This document shows positions 8,245-17,166 of a stretch of 64,000 nt of DNA, one piece after another. Position numbers and translations under genes: made by a program. A model generated the notes under the pieces. That model did no database searches and was not told where the DNA came from. It saw nothing but the letters and a program-made list of their open reading frames with translations. The DNA is from Lachnoanaerobaculum umeaense (lineage in GTDB: Bacteria > Bacillota > Clostridia > Lachnospirales > Lachnospiraceae), in the NCBI RefSeq assembly GCF_003589745.1, contig NZ_CP032364.1:2294001-2358000 (forward strand), given 5' to 3'. The first letter of the stretch is position 1; each line of letters starts with the position of its first letter.

Positions 8245-10845
8245 TTATCTACCATAATAAGCATCCAGATACAGTTCTTTTATCTCACTTATCAATGGAT
8301 ATCTTGGATTTGCCGGAGTACATTGATCATTAAATGCCTGCTCACTCATCTCGTCCAATGTGTCTAAGAAGTATTTTTCCTCTACACCATAAAGTGCTAT
8401 AGTCTCTTTTACTCCGATGAACTTCTTTAATTCCTCTATTTTATTTATAAAGTTTTCAAATATCTCATCATCATTTTTTCCTGTTACTCCACAGTATTTA
8501 GCAGCCTCTACATATCTTTCTTTTGCCTTAGGATACTCATACTGTGGGAATGTTCCCATCTTTGTAGGTACATCTACTGCATTATATCTCATTACTCTTG
8601 TAAGTATAATCGCATTTGCAAGACCATGTGCTATATGGTGGAATGCACCAAGCTTATGTGCCATTGAATGGTTTATACCAAGGAATGCATTTGCAAAAGC
8701 CATACCTGCAAGGCATGAAGCATCCGCCATCTTCTCTCTTGCAATAGGATCCGCACTTCCGTTCTCATATGCTGAAGGTAAGTAGTCAAATACCAGCTTC
8801 ATTGCTCTTAGCGCAAGTCCGTCTGTATAATCTGTAGCCATTATTGATACATATGCCTCAAGAGCATGTGTAAGTACATCAATTCCTGATGCGGCTGTAA
8901 GTCCCTTAGGCTGATCCATCATATTGTCAACATCAACTATAGCCATGTTTGGAAGAATTTCATAGTCTGCTATAGGCCACTTTATTCCTGTATCTGCATC
9001 TGTAATAATAGCAAATGGAGTAACTTCACTACCTGTACCTGATGATGTAGGAACTGCAACAAAGTATGCCTTCTCACCCATCTTAGGGAATTTATATACT
9101 CTCTTTCTGATGTCCATAAAGTCCATTGCCATGTCTTCAAAGTTAACTTCAGGATGCTCATACATAACCCACATTATCTTTGCGGCGTCCATAGCTGAAC
9201 CTCCACCAAGTGCAATTATCACATCCGGCTCAAATGATGTCATTGCCTTTACACCCTCTCTTGCACATTGAAGTGTAGGATCCGGTGTTACATCATAAAA
9301 GCATGCATGTCTTATACCCATCTCATCAAGCTTCTTTGTAATAACCTCTGTATATCCATTCTTATAAAGGAATGTATCTGTTACTATAAATGCTCTCTTC
9401 TTATGCATTACACTTCCAAGCTCATCAAGTGCTACAGGCAGGCATCCTCTCTTAAAGTATACCTTTTCAGGAGTTCTAAGCCATAACATATTCTCTCTCC
9501 TTTGTGCTACAGTTTTTATGTTAACAAGATGCTTTACACCTACATTCTCTGAAACCGAGTTCCCTCCCCATGAACCGCAACCTAAAGTAAGTGAAGGTGC
9601 AAGTTTGAAGTTGTACAAATCACCTATACCGCCATGAGCTGCAGGAGTATTTACAAGTATTCTGCAAGTCTTCATTGCACTTTCATGAATAGCAAGCTTT
9701 TCTTTTTGATTTACATCTATATAAATAGCTGATGTATGTCCATAACCTCCGTCTGCAACAAGTCTTTCCGCCTTAGCTATAGCTTCATCAAAAGTTTTTG
9801 CCTTATACATTGCAAGTACAGGTGAAAGTTTTTCATGAGCAAACTCCTCACTTATATCAACAGACTCAACCTCTCCTATCAATATCTTTGTGTTTTCAGG
9901 TACTTTAACTCCTGCCATTTCTGCAATCTTAAATGCAGACTGCCCAACTATCTTTGCATTTAATGAGCCGCCTACAATAATAGTCTTTCTTACTTTATCT
10001 ATTTCATCTTTCTTTAAGAAATAGCAACCTCTGCATGCAAACTCCTTTTTCACTTCACTATATACACTCTCCATTACGGTAACTGACTGCTCTGAAGCAC
10101 ATATCATTCCATTGTCAAATGTCTTTGAATGAATTATTGAGTTTACTGCCATCTTTATATCTGCTGTTTCATCAATAATAACCGGTGTATTTCCCGCACC
10201 TACACCTATGGCCGGTTTTCCTGATGAATAAGCTGACTTAACCATTCCCGGACCGCCTGTAGCAAGAATTATATCTGCCTCATGCATTACTTCATTTGTC
10301 AGTTCAAGTGAAGGTACATCTATCCAGCCGATTATACCCTTTGGTGCACCGGCTTCCACCGCCTTTTCCAACATTAATTTAGCAGTATAGTTTGTGCAAT
10401 CTTTTGCCTTTGGATGTGGACTTATTATAATGGCATTTCTTGTCTTAAGTGCCAAAAGTATTTTAAATATAGCTGTAGACGTAGGATTTGTTGTTGGAAT
10501 CACTGCAGCTATAACACCTATAGGCTCTGCTATTTTCTTTATTCCAAATATTTTATCTTCTTCAATTACTCCACATGTTTTAGTATCCTTGTATGCATTG
10601 TAAATATACTCCGCTGCATAATGATTCTTGATAACCTTATCCTCTAAAACTCCCATTCCGGTCTCTTCCACCGCCATTTTTGCAAGCTCAAATCTTGCCT
10701 TATTTACAGCCATAGCTACCTCATAGAATATTTTATCCACCTGCTCCTGAGAATATGTCGCAAATTCTCTCTGCGCTTCTCTAAGCTCTTTCATCTTAAC
10801 ACTTAATTTGTCTATATCATCTACAATAAAATTCTTATCTGCCAT
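8245..10845 (-). CDS. adhE: Bifunctional acetaldehyde-CoA / alcohol dehydrogenase
   Basis: An 866-residue fusion enzyme that reduces acetyl-CoA to acetaldehyde and then ethanol, regenerating NAD+ in fermentation. Residues about 1-440 form the aldehyde dehydrogenase half, with the nucleophile in DNGMICASEQS. Residues about 450-866 form the iron-dependent alcohol dehydrogenase half, with GGGSAMDAAK and the metal-binding histidines in HALEAY, HSMAHKLGAFHH and H-G-L-A. The length is that expected of full AdhE. GGAGG stands in front of the ATG. A consensus promoter overlapped by Rex-like boxes lies upstream, so control by the NADH/NAD+ ratio is likely. Confidence 0.98.
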   Translation of the reverse strand: MADKNFIVDDIDKLSVKMKELREAQREFATYSQEQVDKIFYEVAMAVNKARFELAKMAVEETGMGVLEDKVIKNHYAAEYIYNAYKDTKTCGVIEEDKIFGIKKIAEPIGVIAAVIPTTNPTSTAIFKILLALKTRNAIIISPHPKAKDCTNYTAKLMLEKAVEAGAPKGIIGWIDVPSLELTNEVMHEADIILATGGPGMVKSAYSSGKPAIGVGAGNTPVIIDETADIKMAVNSIIHSKTFDNGMICASEQSVTVMESVYSEVKKEFACRGCYFLKKDEIDKVRKTIIVGGSLNAKIVGQSAFKIAEMAGVKVPENTKILIGEVESVDISEEFAHEKLSPVLAMYKAKTFDEAIAKAERLVADGGYGHTSAIYIDVNQKEKLAIHESAMKTCRILVNTPAAHGGIGDLYNFKLAPSLTLGCGSWGGNSVSENVGVKHLVNIKTVAQRRENMLWLRTPEKVYFKRGCLPVALDELGSVMHKKRAFIVTDTFLYKNGYTEVITKKLDEMGIRHACFYDVTPDPTLQCAREGVKAMTSFEPDVIIALGGGSAMDAAKIMWVMYEHPEVNFEDMAMDFMDIRKRVYKFPKMGEKAYFVAVPTSSGTGSEVTPFAIITDADTGIKWPIADYEILPNMAIVDVDNMMDQPKGLTAASGIDVLTHALEAYVSIMATDYTDGLALRAMKLVFDYLPSAYENGSADPIAREKMADASCLAGMAFANAFLGINHSMAHKLGAFHHIAHGLANAIILTRVMRYNAVDVPTKMGTFPQYEYPKAKERYVEAAKYCGVTGKNDDEIFENFINKIEELKKFIGVKETIALYGVEEKYFLDTLDEMSEQAFNDQCTPANPRYPLISEIKELYLDAYYGR

Positions 10846-10874
10846 ATTTCCTCCGACATAATAAAATGAATATT

Positions 10875-10927
10875 TTGTTATTTTTTTAACATAGTTAGAT
10901 AATACTATATTGTTATTTTTTTGTCAA
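10875..10927 (-). promoter_or_regulatory. adhE promoter with two Rex-like operators
   Basis: The promoter reads TTGACA (10922-10927), a 17-nt spacer, TATTAT (10899-10904). TTGTTATTTTTTTAACAT (10875-10892) matches the Rex consensus TTGTTAA-N4-TTAACAA at 12 of 14 fixed bases. A second site (10910-10927) matches at 11 of 14 and covers the -35 box. Rex control of adhE is well known in Firmicutes; for this strain it is inferred. Confidence 0.75.
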
Positions 10928-10958
10928 TATAATATTTCAAATTTTATTCTTTTAATCA

Positions 10959-11003
10959 TTGAGTTTCTAAAGAAATAATATTATAATTTCTTTAGAAAGG
11001 AGG
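10959..11003 (+). promoter_or_regulatory. Promoter/operator of the toxin-antitoxin pair
   Basis: TTGAGT (10959-10964), 17 nt, TATAAT (10982-10987) form a good promoter. A perfect 13-bp inverted repeat, TTTCTAAAGAAAT / ATTTCTTTAGAAA (10964-10976 and 10986-10998), brackets the -10 box and runs into the AAAGGAGG ribosome site (10996-11003). This fits autorepression by the antitoxin. Confidence 0.65.
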
Positions 11004-11007
11004 TTTT

Positions 11008-11280
11008 ATGCCGATAATTAAATCAAGTACAGACTTACGTAACAGCTACAATGATATATCCACATTTTGTCATAACACAAATGAGCCTATATTTATTACC
11101 AAAAACGGTCGAGGTGACTTAGCCGTTATGAGCATTGACTTATATAATAAATTAACAAGTAAATATGAACTATACAAGCTTTTGGAACAAAGCGAAGATG
11201 ACTTTTCAAACGGTCATACATTAAGTTTTGAGGAGTCAATGAAACATCTACGAGAGGAATTAAATGATGGAATATTATAA
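11008..11280 (+). CDS. Phd/YefM-type antitoxin
   Basis: A 90-residue antitoxin of the Phd/YefM family, which binds and neutralises a partner RelE/ParE toxin and represses the operon. The N-terminal DNA-binding fold is visible in STDLRNSYNDISTF and EPIFITKNGRGDLAVMS, and the C-terminal part is acidic and helical as expected for toxin binding. AAAGGAGG precedes the ATG, and the downstream gene overlaps by 17 nt. The antitoxin is intact although its toxin partner is shortened. Confidence 0.85.
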   Translation: MPIIKSSTDLRNSYNDISTFCHNTNEPIFITKNGRGDLAVMSIDLYNKLTSKYELYKLLEQSEDDFSNGHTLSFEESMKHLREELNDGIL

Positions 11281-11461
11281 ACTTATTGTTTCAGAAAATT
11301 ATCACCGTGATATAAAAAATATATTACATTACATTTCTCACAGCCTTGGGTTATCATCTACAGCATTAGAACCTCTTGATGAGGTAGAAGACTCTTTATC
11401 TTCATTATCAGCTTTACCATACCGTTTTAATCTGTCAGATGATGCCTATTTAAATAGCTAA
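11264..11461 (+). pseudogene. RelE/ParE-type toxin, C-terminally truncated
   Basis: The 65-residue product begins like a plasmid-stabilisation RelE/ParE toxin (YYKLIVSENYHRDIKNILHYI...ALEPLDEVEDSLSSLSALPYRF) but stops after DDAYLNS. Family members usually run to 90-110 residues, with the basic active-site strands (R-x-L-x2-D-N-Y-x-I-F-Y) in the missing part. A terminator follows at once. The toxin is therefore probably inactive, leaving an orphan antitoxin. Confidence 0.75.
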
Positions 11462-11494
11462 AAAAACAGAGCCGGCATTTGCCGACTCCTTTTT
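11461..11494. terminator. Bidirectional terminator between the toxin-antitoxin pair and kdgK
   Basis: The stem 11469-11477 / 11480-11488 (one mismatch, GAGCCGGCA type) has T runs on the right (11490-11494) and A runs on the left (11461-11466). It serves both convergent operons. Confidence 0.85.
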
Positions 11495-11521
11495 ATATTG
11501 GAAAACACATATAAACTTTGA

Positions 11522-12553
11522 TTATCTCTGCACTCTACCGGAACCGTCTCCGCCTGCAAGGCTCTCAACATCTTCTCTTGTTACGAGGTTAAAATCTCCC
11601 GGTATTGTATGCTTAAGTGCTGAAGCCGCTACAGCAAATTCAAGCGACGACTTAAAGTCTTTCTTATCACAAAGTCCGCAGATAACACCTGCGGCAAATG
11701 AATCACCGCCACCTACTCTGTCAACAATCGGAGTTACATGGTATTTCTTTGAGCAATAGAACTCTCTTGTACTTCCATCCATAATACATGCTGACCAATC
11801 ATTGTTTGAAGCTGAGAAGCTCTCACGAAGTGAGCTTATCACATACTTAAATTTAAACTGATCACACATCTGATTGAATATATCCACATATCCGTTAAGC
11901 TCAAGCTCTCCTGCTGTAACATCTGTATTACCCGGTTTAAATCCAAGAACCTTCTCAGCATCCTCTTCATTACCGATACATACATCCACATACTGCATAA
12001 GATTTGTCATTATTCTTTTTGCTTTCTCTGATGACCAGAGTTTCTTTCTGAAGTTAAGGTCTACAGATACTCTAACTCCTGCCTTCTTGGCAGCCTTAAG
12101 AGCAGCTTCTGTAAGCTCTGCGGCAGAATCTGAAACTGCCGGCGTAATACCTGTAAAATGGAACCAATCTGCATCTTTGAAGATCTCATCAAAATCAAAC
12201 TCATCAACCTTAGCTGTAGAAATAGAAGAGTGAGCTCTGTCATATACTACATTTGAAGCTCTCATAGCTGAACCTGTTTCAAGGAAATAAATACCAACTC
12301 TCTCACCGCTTCTTGATATATGCTTTGTTCCTACATTATACTTACGAAGTGTTGCGATAGCCGCATCACCTATAGGATTCTTTGGTAATGCACTTACAAA
12401 ATCTGCTTCATGACCATAATTTGCAAGTGAAACGGCAACATTTGCCTCACCACCACCATAGTTGATATCAAACTCATCTGCCTGAATAAACTTCTCATTA
12501 TTGGGAGTTGATAATCTAAGCATTATCTCTCCCATTGTAACTATCTTTGCCAT
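11522..12553 (-). CDS. kdgK: 2-dehydro-3-deoxygluconokinase (PfkB family)
   Basis: A 343-residue PfkB sugar kinase that phosphorylates 2-keto-3-deoxygluconate with ATP to KDPG. The GGGEANVAVSLANYG sugar-binding region near the N-terminus and the DRVGGGDSFAAGVICGL anion-hole/catalytic Asp motif near residue 280 are present. A longer reading from 12568 is unlikely because no ribosome site precedes it, whereas GGAGA stands six nt before the ATG at 12553. It follows kdgA by 24 nt, so the two catalyse successive steps (KDG to KDPG to pyruvate and glyceraldehyde 3-phosphate). Confidence 0.92.
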   Translation of the reverse strand: MAKIVTMGEIMLRLSTPNNEKFIQADEFDINYGGGEANVAVSLANYGHEADFVSALPKNPIGDAAIATLRKYNVGTKHISRSGERVGIYFLETGSAMRASNVVYDRAHSSISTAKVDEFDFDEIFKDADWFHFTGITPAVSDSAAELTEAALKAAKKAGVRVSVDLNFRKKLWSSEKAKRIMTNLMQYVDVCIGNEEDAEKVLGFKPGNTDVTAGELELNGYVDIFNQMCDQFKFKYVISSLRESFSASNNDWSACIMDGSTREFYCSKKYHVTPIVDRVGGGDSFAAGVICGLCDKKDFKSSLEFAVAASALKHTIPGDFNLVTREDVESLAGGDGSGRVQR

Positions 12554-12577
12554 ATTTTCTCCATTCAAAATAAAATA

Positions 12578-13228
12578 TTATTTTCTAGCTAAAGCCACTG
12601 CCTCTACAAACTCTCTTGCTTTAGCTGTTACTGCTTCAAAATCACCTGTAGCTGCACCCTTTGTAAGAGATGAGCCTGTACCTACAGCACATGCTCCGGC
12701 CTTTAGCCACTTATCTACATTGTCAACATCCACACCACCACTAGGCATGAAATCACCCTGTGGAAGAGGTCCCTTAAATGAGCTGATCGCACCCGGTCCC
12801 ACTACATTTCCCGGAAATACCTTTATGATATCGCATCCTGCTTCAAGAGCTGTGATAGCCTCTGTAGGTGACATAACACCCGGTAGCATAGGTACTCTGT
12901 ACCTGTTGCATAGCTTGATTGTCTCTACATTAAGTCCCGGACTTACCACATAATTTGCACCTGCCAAAATTACCGCTCTGGCTGTTTCAGGATCAAGTAC
13001 TGTACCCGCACCTATAACCACCTTGTCATTATTTCTATATTTCTCTGACATAAGCTGTATAAATTCTACAGGATTTCCCTCGTCCATAGTCATAGTGATC
13101 TCAATGAAGTTGATACCACCTGTAATGATAGCATCTATAACCTTCTCACCCTGCTCCTTGTTCTTTGCACGAACAACAGCTACCAAACACTCTTCTTTCA
13201 TTCTTGTAAGAACCTGCTCTTTTCTCAT
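12578..13228 (-). CDS. kdgA: 2-keto-3-deoxy-6-phosphogluconate (KDPG/KHG) aldolase
   Basis: A 216-residue class I aldolase that splits KDPG into pyruvate and glyceraldehyde 3-phosphate. The general-base Glu lies in NFIEITM, the Schiff-base lysine in DIIKVFPG, and the phosphate-binding GGVDVDN and GTGSSL loops follow. An upstream in-frame start at 13276 has no ribosome site; GGAGG stands five nt before the ATG at 13228, so that start is chosen. It is first in the kdgA-kdgK operon, behind a palindromic operator. Confidence 0.94.
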   Translation of the reverse strand: MRKEQVLTRMKEECLVAVVRAKNKEQGEKVIDAIITGGINFIEITMTMDEGNPVEFIQLMSEKYRNNDKVVIGAGTVLDPETARAVILAGANYVVSPGLNVETIKLCNRYRVPMLPGVMSPTEAITALEAGCDIIKVFPGNVVGPGAISSFKGPLPQGDFMPSGGVDVDNVDKWLKAGACAVGTGSSLTKGAATGDFEAVTAKAREFVEAVALARK

Positions 13229-13278
13229 TTCAACCTCCAAAATAGTGAAACCATATGCTATATTCAAAAATAGCAAAA

Positions 13279-13310
13279 TATATTATATTCGTATATACGA
13301 ATAGCAATTC
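13279..13310 (-). promoter_or_regulatory. kdgA operon promoter with palindromic operator
   Basis: A perfect 16-bp palindrome, ATTCGTATATACGAAT (13287-13302), fills the spacer between TTGCTA and TAATAT on the minus strand. This position suits a repressor. The IclR-type regulator encoded just upstream is the natural candidate (inference). Confidence 0.65.
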
Positions 13311-13352
13311 ACATTTGCGACATCTTGATTGTAATTAACTTTTCTATCATTG

Positions 13353-14108
13353 TCAAGGCATAAATCCTAAAGATTTTGATATTTCCAATGCTCTCTTTTT
13401 CAAAATATCTCCAAGTGCCATATAATCCTCATCCTTTCTATAAAGACTTGATGCTGAAATAGCACCTATACATTCCCTTTTCTCATCAAATATCGGCACT
13501 CCCACACATTCCATATGTTCTTCAAGCTCTCTCTCATCCAATGCAAATCCCCTTGACTTTACCACTTCAATATTTTTAATAAATATATCCCTATCTGTAA
13601 TAGTAAACCTTGTTACCGGCTTAAAGTCTATATCTGCTGTCAATACTCTTATTTTTTCTTCACTCATAGTGCTTAGTATCGCCTTGCCAAGTGAGGTATT
13701 ATACACCGGATTTTTTGTACCTATTGTTGCTGTTGTTATTATAGGGTTTTCCGGCTCAAATTTTGATATATATACTATCTTATTGCCCTCAAGTACTCCA
13801 AAAAAACAAGTTTTTTGAAGTTCCTTTGAGAGTTCCTTCAGTGCAGGAGATATAATTTCTGATATATTTCTATTATTTGTGTAGCTCATACCTATCCTAT
13901 AGGCATTTAAACCTATTTTATAGCTCCTTTTTACTCCTATATTTACCTCAAGCATTCCCATATGCACTAATGTAACCAATATATCATAGCAACTGGTTCT
14001 TGGTATGGACAATCTCTCACAGATTTCATCCATTTCCAAACCTTCATTTGATTTTGATATAAGTTCAAGTATTTGAATACTTCTTTCTGTAGTACGATTT
14101 ATTTTCAT
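13353..14108 (-). CDS. IclR-family transcriptional regulator, KdgR-like
   Basis: A 251-residue regulator. The N-terminal winged helix-turn-helix covers residues about 1-65 (RSIQILELIS...LEMDEICERLSIPRTSCYDILVTLVHMGML). The C-terminal IclR effector domain runs from about 75, with VPIFDEKRECIGAISAS near the end. It lies between kdgA-kdgK and the divergent uxaC, all for hexuronate breakdown, so KDG-responsive repression of both is probable. GGGAG precedes the start. Effector and targets are inferred from context. Confidence 0.85.
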   Translation of the reverse strand: MKINRTTERSIQILELISKSNEGLEMDEICERLSIPRTSCYDILVTLVHMGMLEVNIGVKRSYKIGLNAYRIGMSYTNNRNISEIISPALKELSKELQKTCFFGVLEGNKIVYISKFEPENPIITTATIGTKNPVYNTSLGKAILSTMSEEKIRVLTADIDFKPVTRFTITDRDIFIKNIEVVKSRGFALDERELEEHMECVGVPIFDEKRECIGAISASSLYRKDEDYMALGDILKKRALEISKSLGFMP

Positions 14109-14313
14109 TAAATATTACTCCCTGCATAAGATTACAAAATCATGGAAATGCTATATCCATAATCTATAACCACTTTAGCACTTCTACACACTTATGTACA
14201 GGAATATATTGTTCAAGATATAATGATTTTAATACTATAAAAACTCTTATAAATATGTTATATAATAGCTGTAATGATAATTTTTATACAGCCATTTGGC
14301 TAAGGAGGTTAAC

Positions 14314-15723
14314 ATGAAGAATTTTATGGATCAGGATTTCCTGCTTGATACAGAAACAGCAAAACATCTCTATCACGATTACGCAGAAAAGATGCCGATA
14401 GTAGACTATCACTGTCATATAAATCCACAGGAAATATATGAAGATAAAAAATTTGATAATATAACTCAAGTATGGCTTGGAGGGGATCACTATAAATGGC
14501 GTCAGATAAGGTCAAATGGTGTAGATGAAAATCTTATAACCGGAAATGCACCTGACAGAGAAAAATTTAATGCCTGGGCAGCTACTATGCCTAAACTTAT
14601 AGGAAACCCTCTGTATCACTGGTCACATTTAGAGCTAAAAAAATATTTTGACTTCCATGGTCATCTATGTACAGATAGTGCAGATGAAGTTTGGAATCTT
14701 ACAAAGGAAAAACTTTCCACTGACAGCATGAGTGTAAGAAATATAATTAGAAACTCAAATGTAAAGGTTATTTGTACCACTGATGATCCAATAGACTCTC
14801 TTGAATGGCATATAAAGCTTAAAGAGACCAAAGATCTTGGTTTTAGTGTACTTCCTGCTTGGAGACCTGACAGAGCTACAAATATTGAAAAAGATGATTT
14901 TATAGAGTATATCTCAAAACTATCAGAAACAAGCGGTATAGCTATCAAGGATTTCTCAACTTTAAAGGACGCTTTAGTAAATCGGCTTGAATTCTTTGAT
15001 AATAATGGCTGTTCAGTATCAGACCATGGTGTTGATTATGTATTCTATGCACCTGCTGACATTGATACTATTGATACTATCCTAAAGAAAAGACTTTCCA
15101 AAGAAAAACTGAGCCTTACAGAGCAACATCAATATAAGACTGCATTATTACTCGCTCTTGGTAGAGAATATCACCGACTAAACTGGGTAATGCAGCTTCA
15201 TTTTGGCTGTAAGAGAAATAATAACACAGCAATGTTTAACAAAGTTGGAGCTGATACAGGCTTTGATGCTATTAGTGGATATGCTCCGGCAGATCAGCTA
15301 GCCGACTTTTTAAATGCTCTAAATATAAGTAATGAACTTCCAAAAACCATACTATATTCATTGAATCCAAATGATGATGCCGCTATAGGAACAATTATAG
15401 GTTGCTTCCAAGATTCAACCATTGCCGGTAAAATTCAACAAGGCTCCGCATGGTGGTTCAATGATCATTATGAGGGCATGAGAGCTCAAATGAAATCTTT
15501 AGCTGCACTTGGCTGCCTAGGTAATTTTAATGGTATGCTTACAGATTCACGCTCTTTCCTATCTTATACAAGACATGAGTATTTTAGACGAATACTTTGT
15601 CAACTTATAGGCGAGTGGGTTGAAAGCGGACAATATCCAAATGATGAAAAGGCTCTAAAAGAACTTGTGGAGAATATCTCATATTATAATACGGTCAAAT
15701 ACTTCGGATTTGATATAAAATAA
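14314..15723 (+). CDS. uxaC: Uronate isomerase (glucuronate/galacturonate isomerase)
   Basis: A 469-residue amidohydrolase-fold enzyme converting D-glucuronate to fructuronate and D-galacturonate to tagaturonate, the entry step of hexuronate catabolism. Metal ligands are seen in VDYHCHINP, the WLGGDHYKWR motif is typical, and the HFGCKRNNN and LTDSRSFLSYTRHEYFRR signatures lie in the second half. The ATG at 14314 has AAGGAGG seven nt upstream; an earlier TTG at 14296 lacks a site. It is divergent from the IclR gene. uxaB/uxuA are not in the window. Confidence 0.96.
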   Translation: MKNFMDQDFLLDTETAKHLYHDYAEKMPIVDYHCHINPQEIYEDKKFDNITQVWLGGDHYKWRQIRSNGVDENLITGNAPDREKFNAWAATMPKLIGNPLYHWSHLELKKYFDFHGHLCTDSADEVWNLTKEKLSTDSMSVRNIIRNSNVKVICTTDDPIDSLEWHIKLKETKDLGFSVLPAWRPDRATNIEKDDFIEYISKLSETSGIAIKDFSTLKDALVNRLEFFDNNGCSVSDHGVDYVFYAPADIDTIDTILKKRLSKEKLSLTEQHQYKTALLLALGREYHRLNWVMQLHFGCKRNNNTAMFNKVGADTGFDAISGYAPADQLADFLNALNISNELPKTILYSLNPNDDAAIGTIIGCFQDSTIAGKIQQGSAWWFNDHYEGMRAQMKSLAALGCLGNFNGMLTDSRSFLSYTRHEYFRRILCQLIGEWVESGQYPNDEKALKELVENISYYNTVKYFGFDIK

Positions 15724-15737
15724 ATTTAAATATCTCA

Positions 15738-15822
15738 GGGTTGTCGCTTTGAGAAAATAATACGCAAAATATAGTAGCCAAAATGCTCTATACGGAAGTA
15801 TTTGTCTTTAATGCGACAGCCC
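15738..15822. repeat. Short inverted-repeat element, MITE-like, downstream of uxaC
   Basis: GGGTTGTCGC (15738-15747) and GCGACAGCCC (15813-15822) are near-perfect terminal inverted repeats around 65 nt of unrelated sequence, followed by a T run. It could be a long-loop terminator of uxaC. The GGGCTGTCGCA-type ends also recall insertion-sequence termini, so a MITE relic is possible. No target duplication is seen. Confidence 0.45.
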
Positions 15823-15835
15823 CCATTTTTCACAC

Positions 15836-15860
15836 AAAAAAGTCTGACCTAAGTCAGACT
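15836..15860 (-). terminator. Terminator of the tRNA operon
   Basis: A perfect 8-bp stem AGTCTGAC / GTCAGACT (15841-15848, 15853-15860) is followed on the minus strand by a U run (15836-15840), right after tRNA-Met. Confidence 0.9.
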
Positions 15861-15867
15861 AAAATAG

Positions 15868-15941
15868 TAGCGATGGGGAGATTCGAACTCTCGACACTAC
15901 GGGTATGAACCGTATGCTCTAGCCAACTGAGCTACATCGCC
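15868..15941 (-). tRNA. tRNA-Met (CAT)
   Basis: A 74-nt cloverleaf on the minus strand: acceptor GGCGATG / CATCGCT, D-arm AGCTCAGTTGGCTAGAGC, anticodon loop with CAT, and T-loop GTTCGAATC. The CCA end is not encoded. The first acceptor pair is G-U, as in elongator tRNA-Met rather than the initiator. Confidence 0.96.
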
Positions 15942-15971
15942 ATATATCATTATCATGCTTTACATGAAAAA

Positions 15972-16044
15972 TGGGACCTACAGGGCTCGAACCTGTGACC
16001 CTCTGCTTGTAAGGCAGATGCTCTCCCAGCTGAGCTAAGATCCC
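15972..16044 (-). tRNA. tRNA-Val (TAC)
   Basis: A 73-nt cloverleaf: acceptor GGGATCT / AGGTCCC, anticodon TAC in the loop, and T-loop GGTTCGAGCC. It precedes tRNA-Met by 30 nt in the same transcript. CCA is not encoded. Confidence 0.96.
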
Positions 16045-16113
16045 GTTGCGTTCAACGCTATGTAAGTATATAAAATAATATCACCATTGTCAAGCATTAT
16101 TTTTATTTTTTAT

Positions 16114-16139
16114 AAAAAAAGAGCCGACAATTCGGCTCT
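16114..16139 (-). terminator. Terminator of the glycosyltransferase operon
   Basis: The stem AGAGCCGA / TCGGCTCT (16120-16139) with a CAAT loop is followed on the minus strand by seven U (16114-16120). Confidence 0.9.
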
Positions 16140-16146
16140 CTTTAAA

Positions 16147-17166
16147 TTAATTGAATCCGTAAAGCTTATTTGCTATTTTATAACCGGCTACGGCAATACT
16201 TCTGCCCACTTTTCCGGGTAGGTTGATGACCTGACCCAAAGTACCATACCTTATTCTCTTATATAATCTTGCATTGTGATCCTTTAAATAGTCCCACAAT
16301 TCTTTCTTCTTTTGCATATTTTCTTCACTCTTTGATCTGATTGCAAGTATTGAAGATATTATCATCATTATCTCAAGATAGCTTATAAGATATTTTCTAA
16401 GCTTCTTATTAGGCACATCATATGGATCAAAGAAGTTTAGCATAAGTTTAGTTACCCTTATCTGTTGATCTATCCTACCAATCATTATTTGCTCATTTAC
16501 AGACTGATCCTCTCTTCCAATATAGTATCTATAAAGATTCACATCCATATAGTACATATTCTTCACAGACTTTAAAGGCTGATACACAAAAATATTATCA
16601 ACATAGAATGTGTGCTTAGGTAAATCAAGTTCACTTTCTATAAGAAGCTCTCTTCTATATATTACAGAATGCATTATAATATATTGACCTGTCTTTAAAG
16701 GCTTTATATCATCCCACTCAAACTTCTGATTTACCGGGAGATTTCTCTTATATGTCATCACCTTTTTCTTCTTTACTCCAACCTTGTCATAGACAAAGTT
16801 ACAAAGTAACATATCGATATTTTCTTTGTCTCTGGCAAACTCCTTCAATTTGTTAAGAACCTCCAAGAATGATTTTTCATCCAAATAATCATCTGAGTCA
16901 ACCACCTTAAAAAACTCACCGGTTGCGGCTCTGAGTCCAAACATTACCGCATCACCATGACCACCATTCTCCTTATGTATTGCCTTACAAATAGTAGGAT
17001 ATTTTTTCTCATATTCATCTGCTATCTCTGCTGTATTATCCTTAGTAGAACCGTCATTTACTATCAAAATCTCAACATCTTCCTTGCCGACAAGCAAAGA
17101 ATCAATACATTTTCTCATATAAGCTGCTGAATTAAAGCATGGAACTGCTATACTTAAAATCTTCAT
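16147..17166 (-). CDS. Family 2 glycosyltransferase
   Basis: A 339-residue GT-A fold glycosyltransferase, probably adding a sugar to a cell-surface polymer. It begins KILSIAVPCFNSAAYM, with EILIVNDGSTKDNT and the metal-binding VDSDDYLD motif by residue 95. The C-terminal part is helical and basic, without clear membrane spans. A TTG at 17172 is also in frame, but GAGGAAGG best fits the ATG at 17166. The start overlaps the upstream protease gene by 35 nt, suggesting coupled translation. The acceptor is unknown. Confidence 0.85.
   Translation of the reverse strand: MKILSIAVPCFNSAAYMRKCIDSLLVGKEDVEILIVNDGSTKDNTAEIADEYEKKYPTICKAIHKENGGHGDAVMFGLRAATGEFFKVVDSDDYLDEKSFLEVLNKLKEFARDKENIDMLLCNFVYDKVGVKKKKVMTYKRNLPVNQKFEWDDIKPLKTGQYIIMHSVIYRRELLIESELDLPKHTFYVDNIFVYQPLKSVKNMYYMDVNLYRYYIGREDQSVNEQIMIGRIDQQIRVTKLMLNFFDPYDVPNKKLRKYLISYLEIMMIISSILAIRSKSEENMQKKKELWDYLKDHNARLYKRIRYGTLGQVINLPGKVGRSIAVAGYKIANKLYGFN

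Noticed and set aside
15738..15822. Complete insertion sequence after uxaC
   Set aside because: Only 85 bases with no transposase and no target-site duplication.
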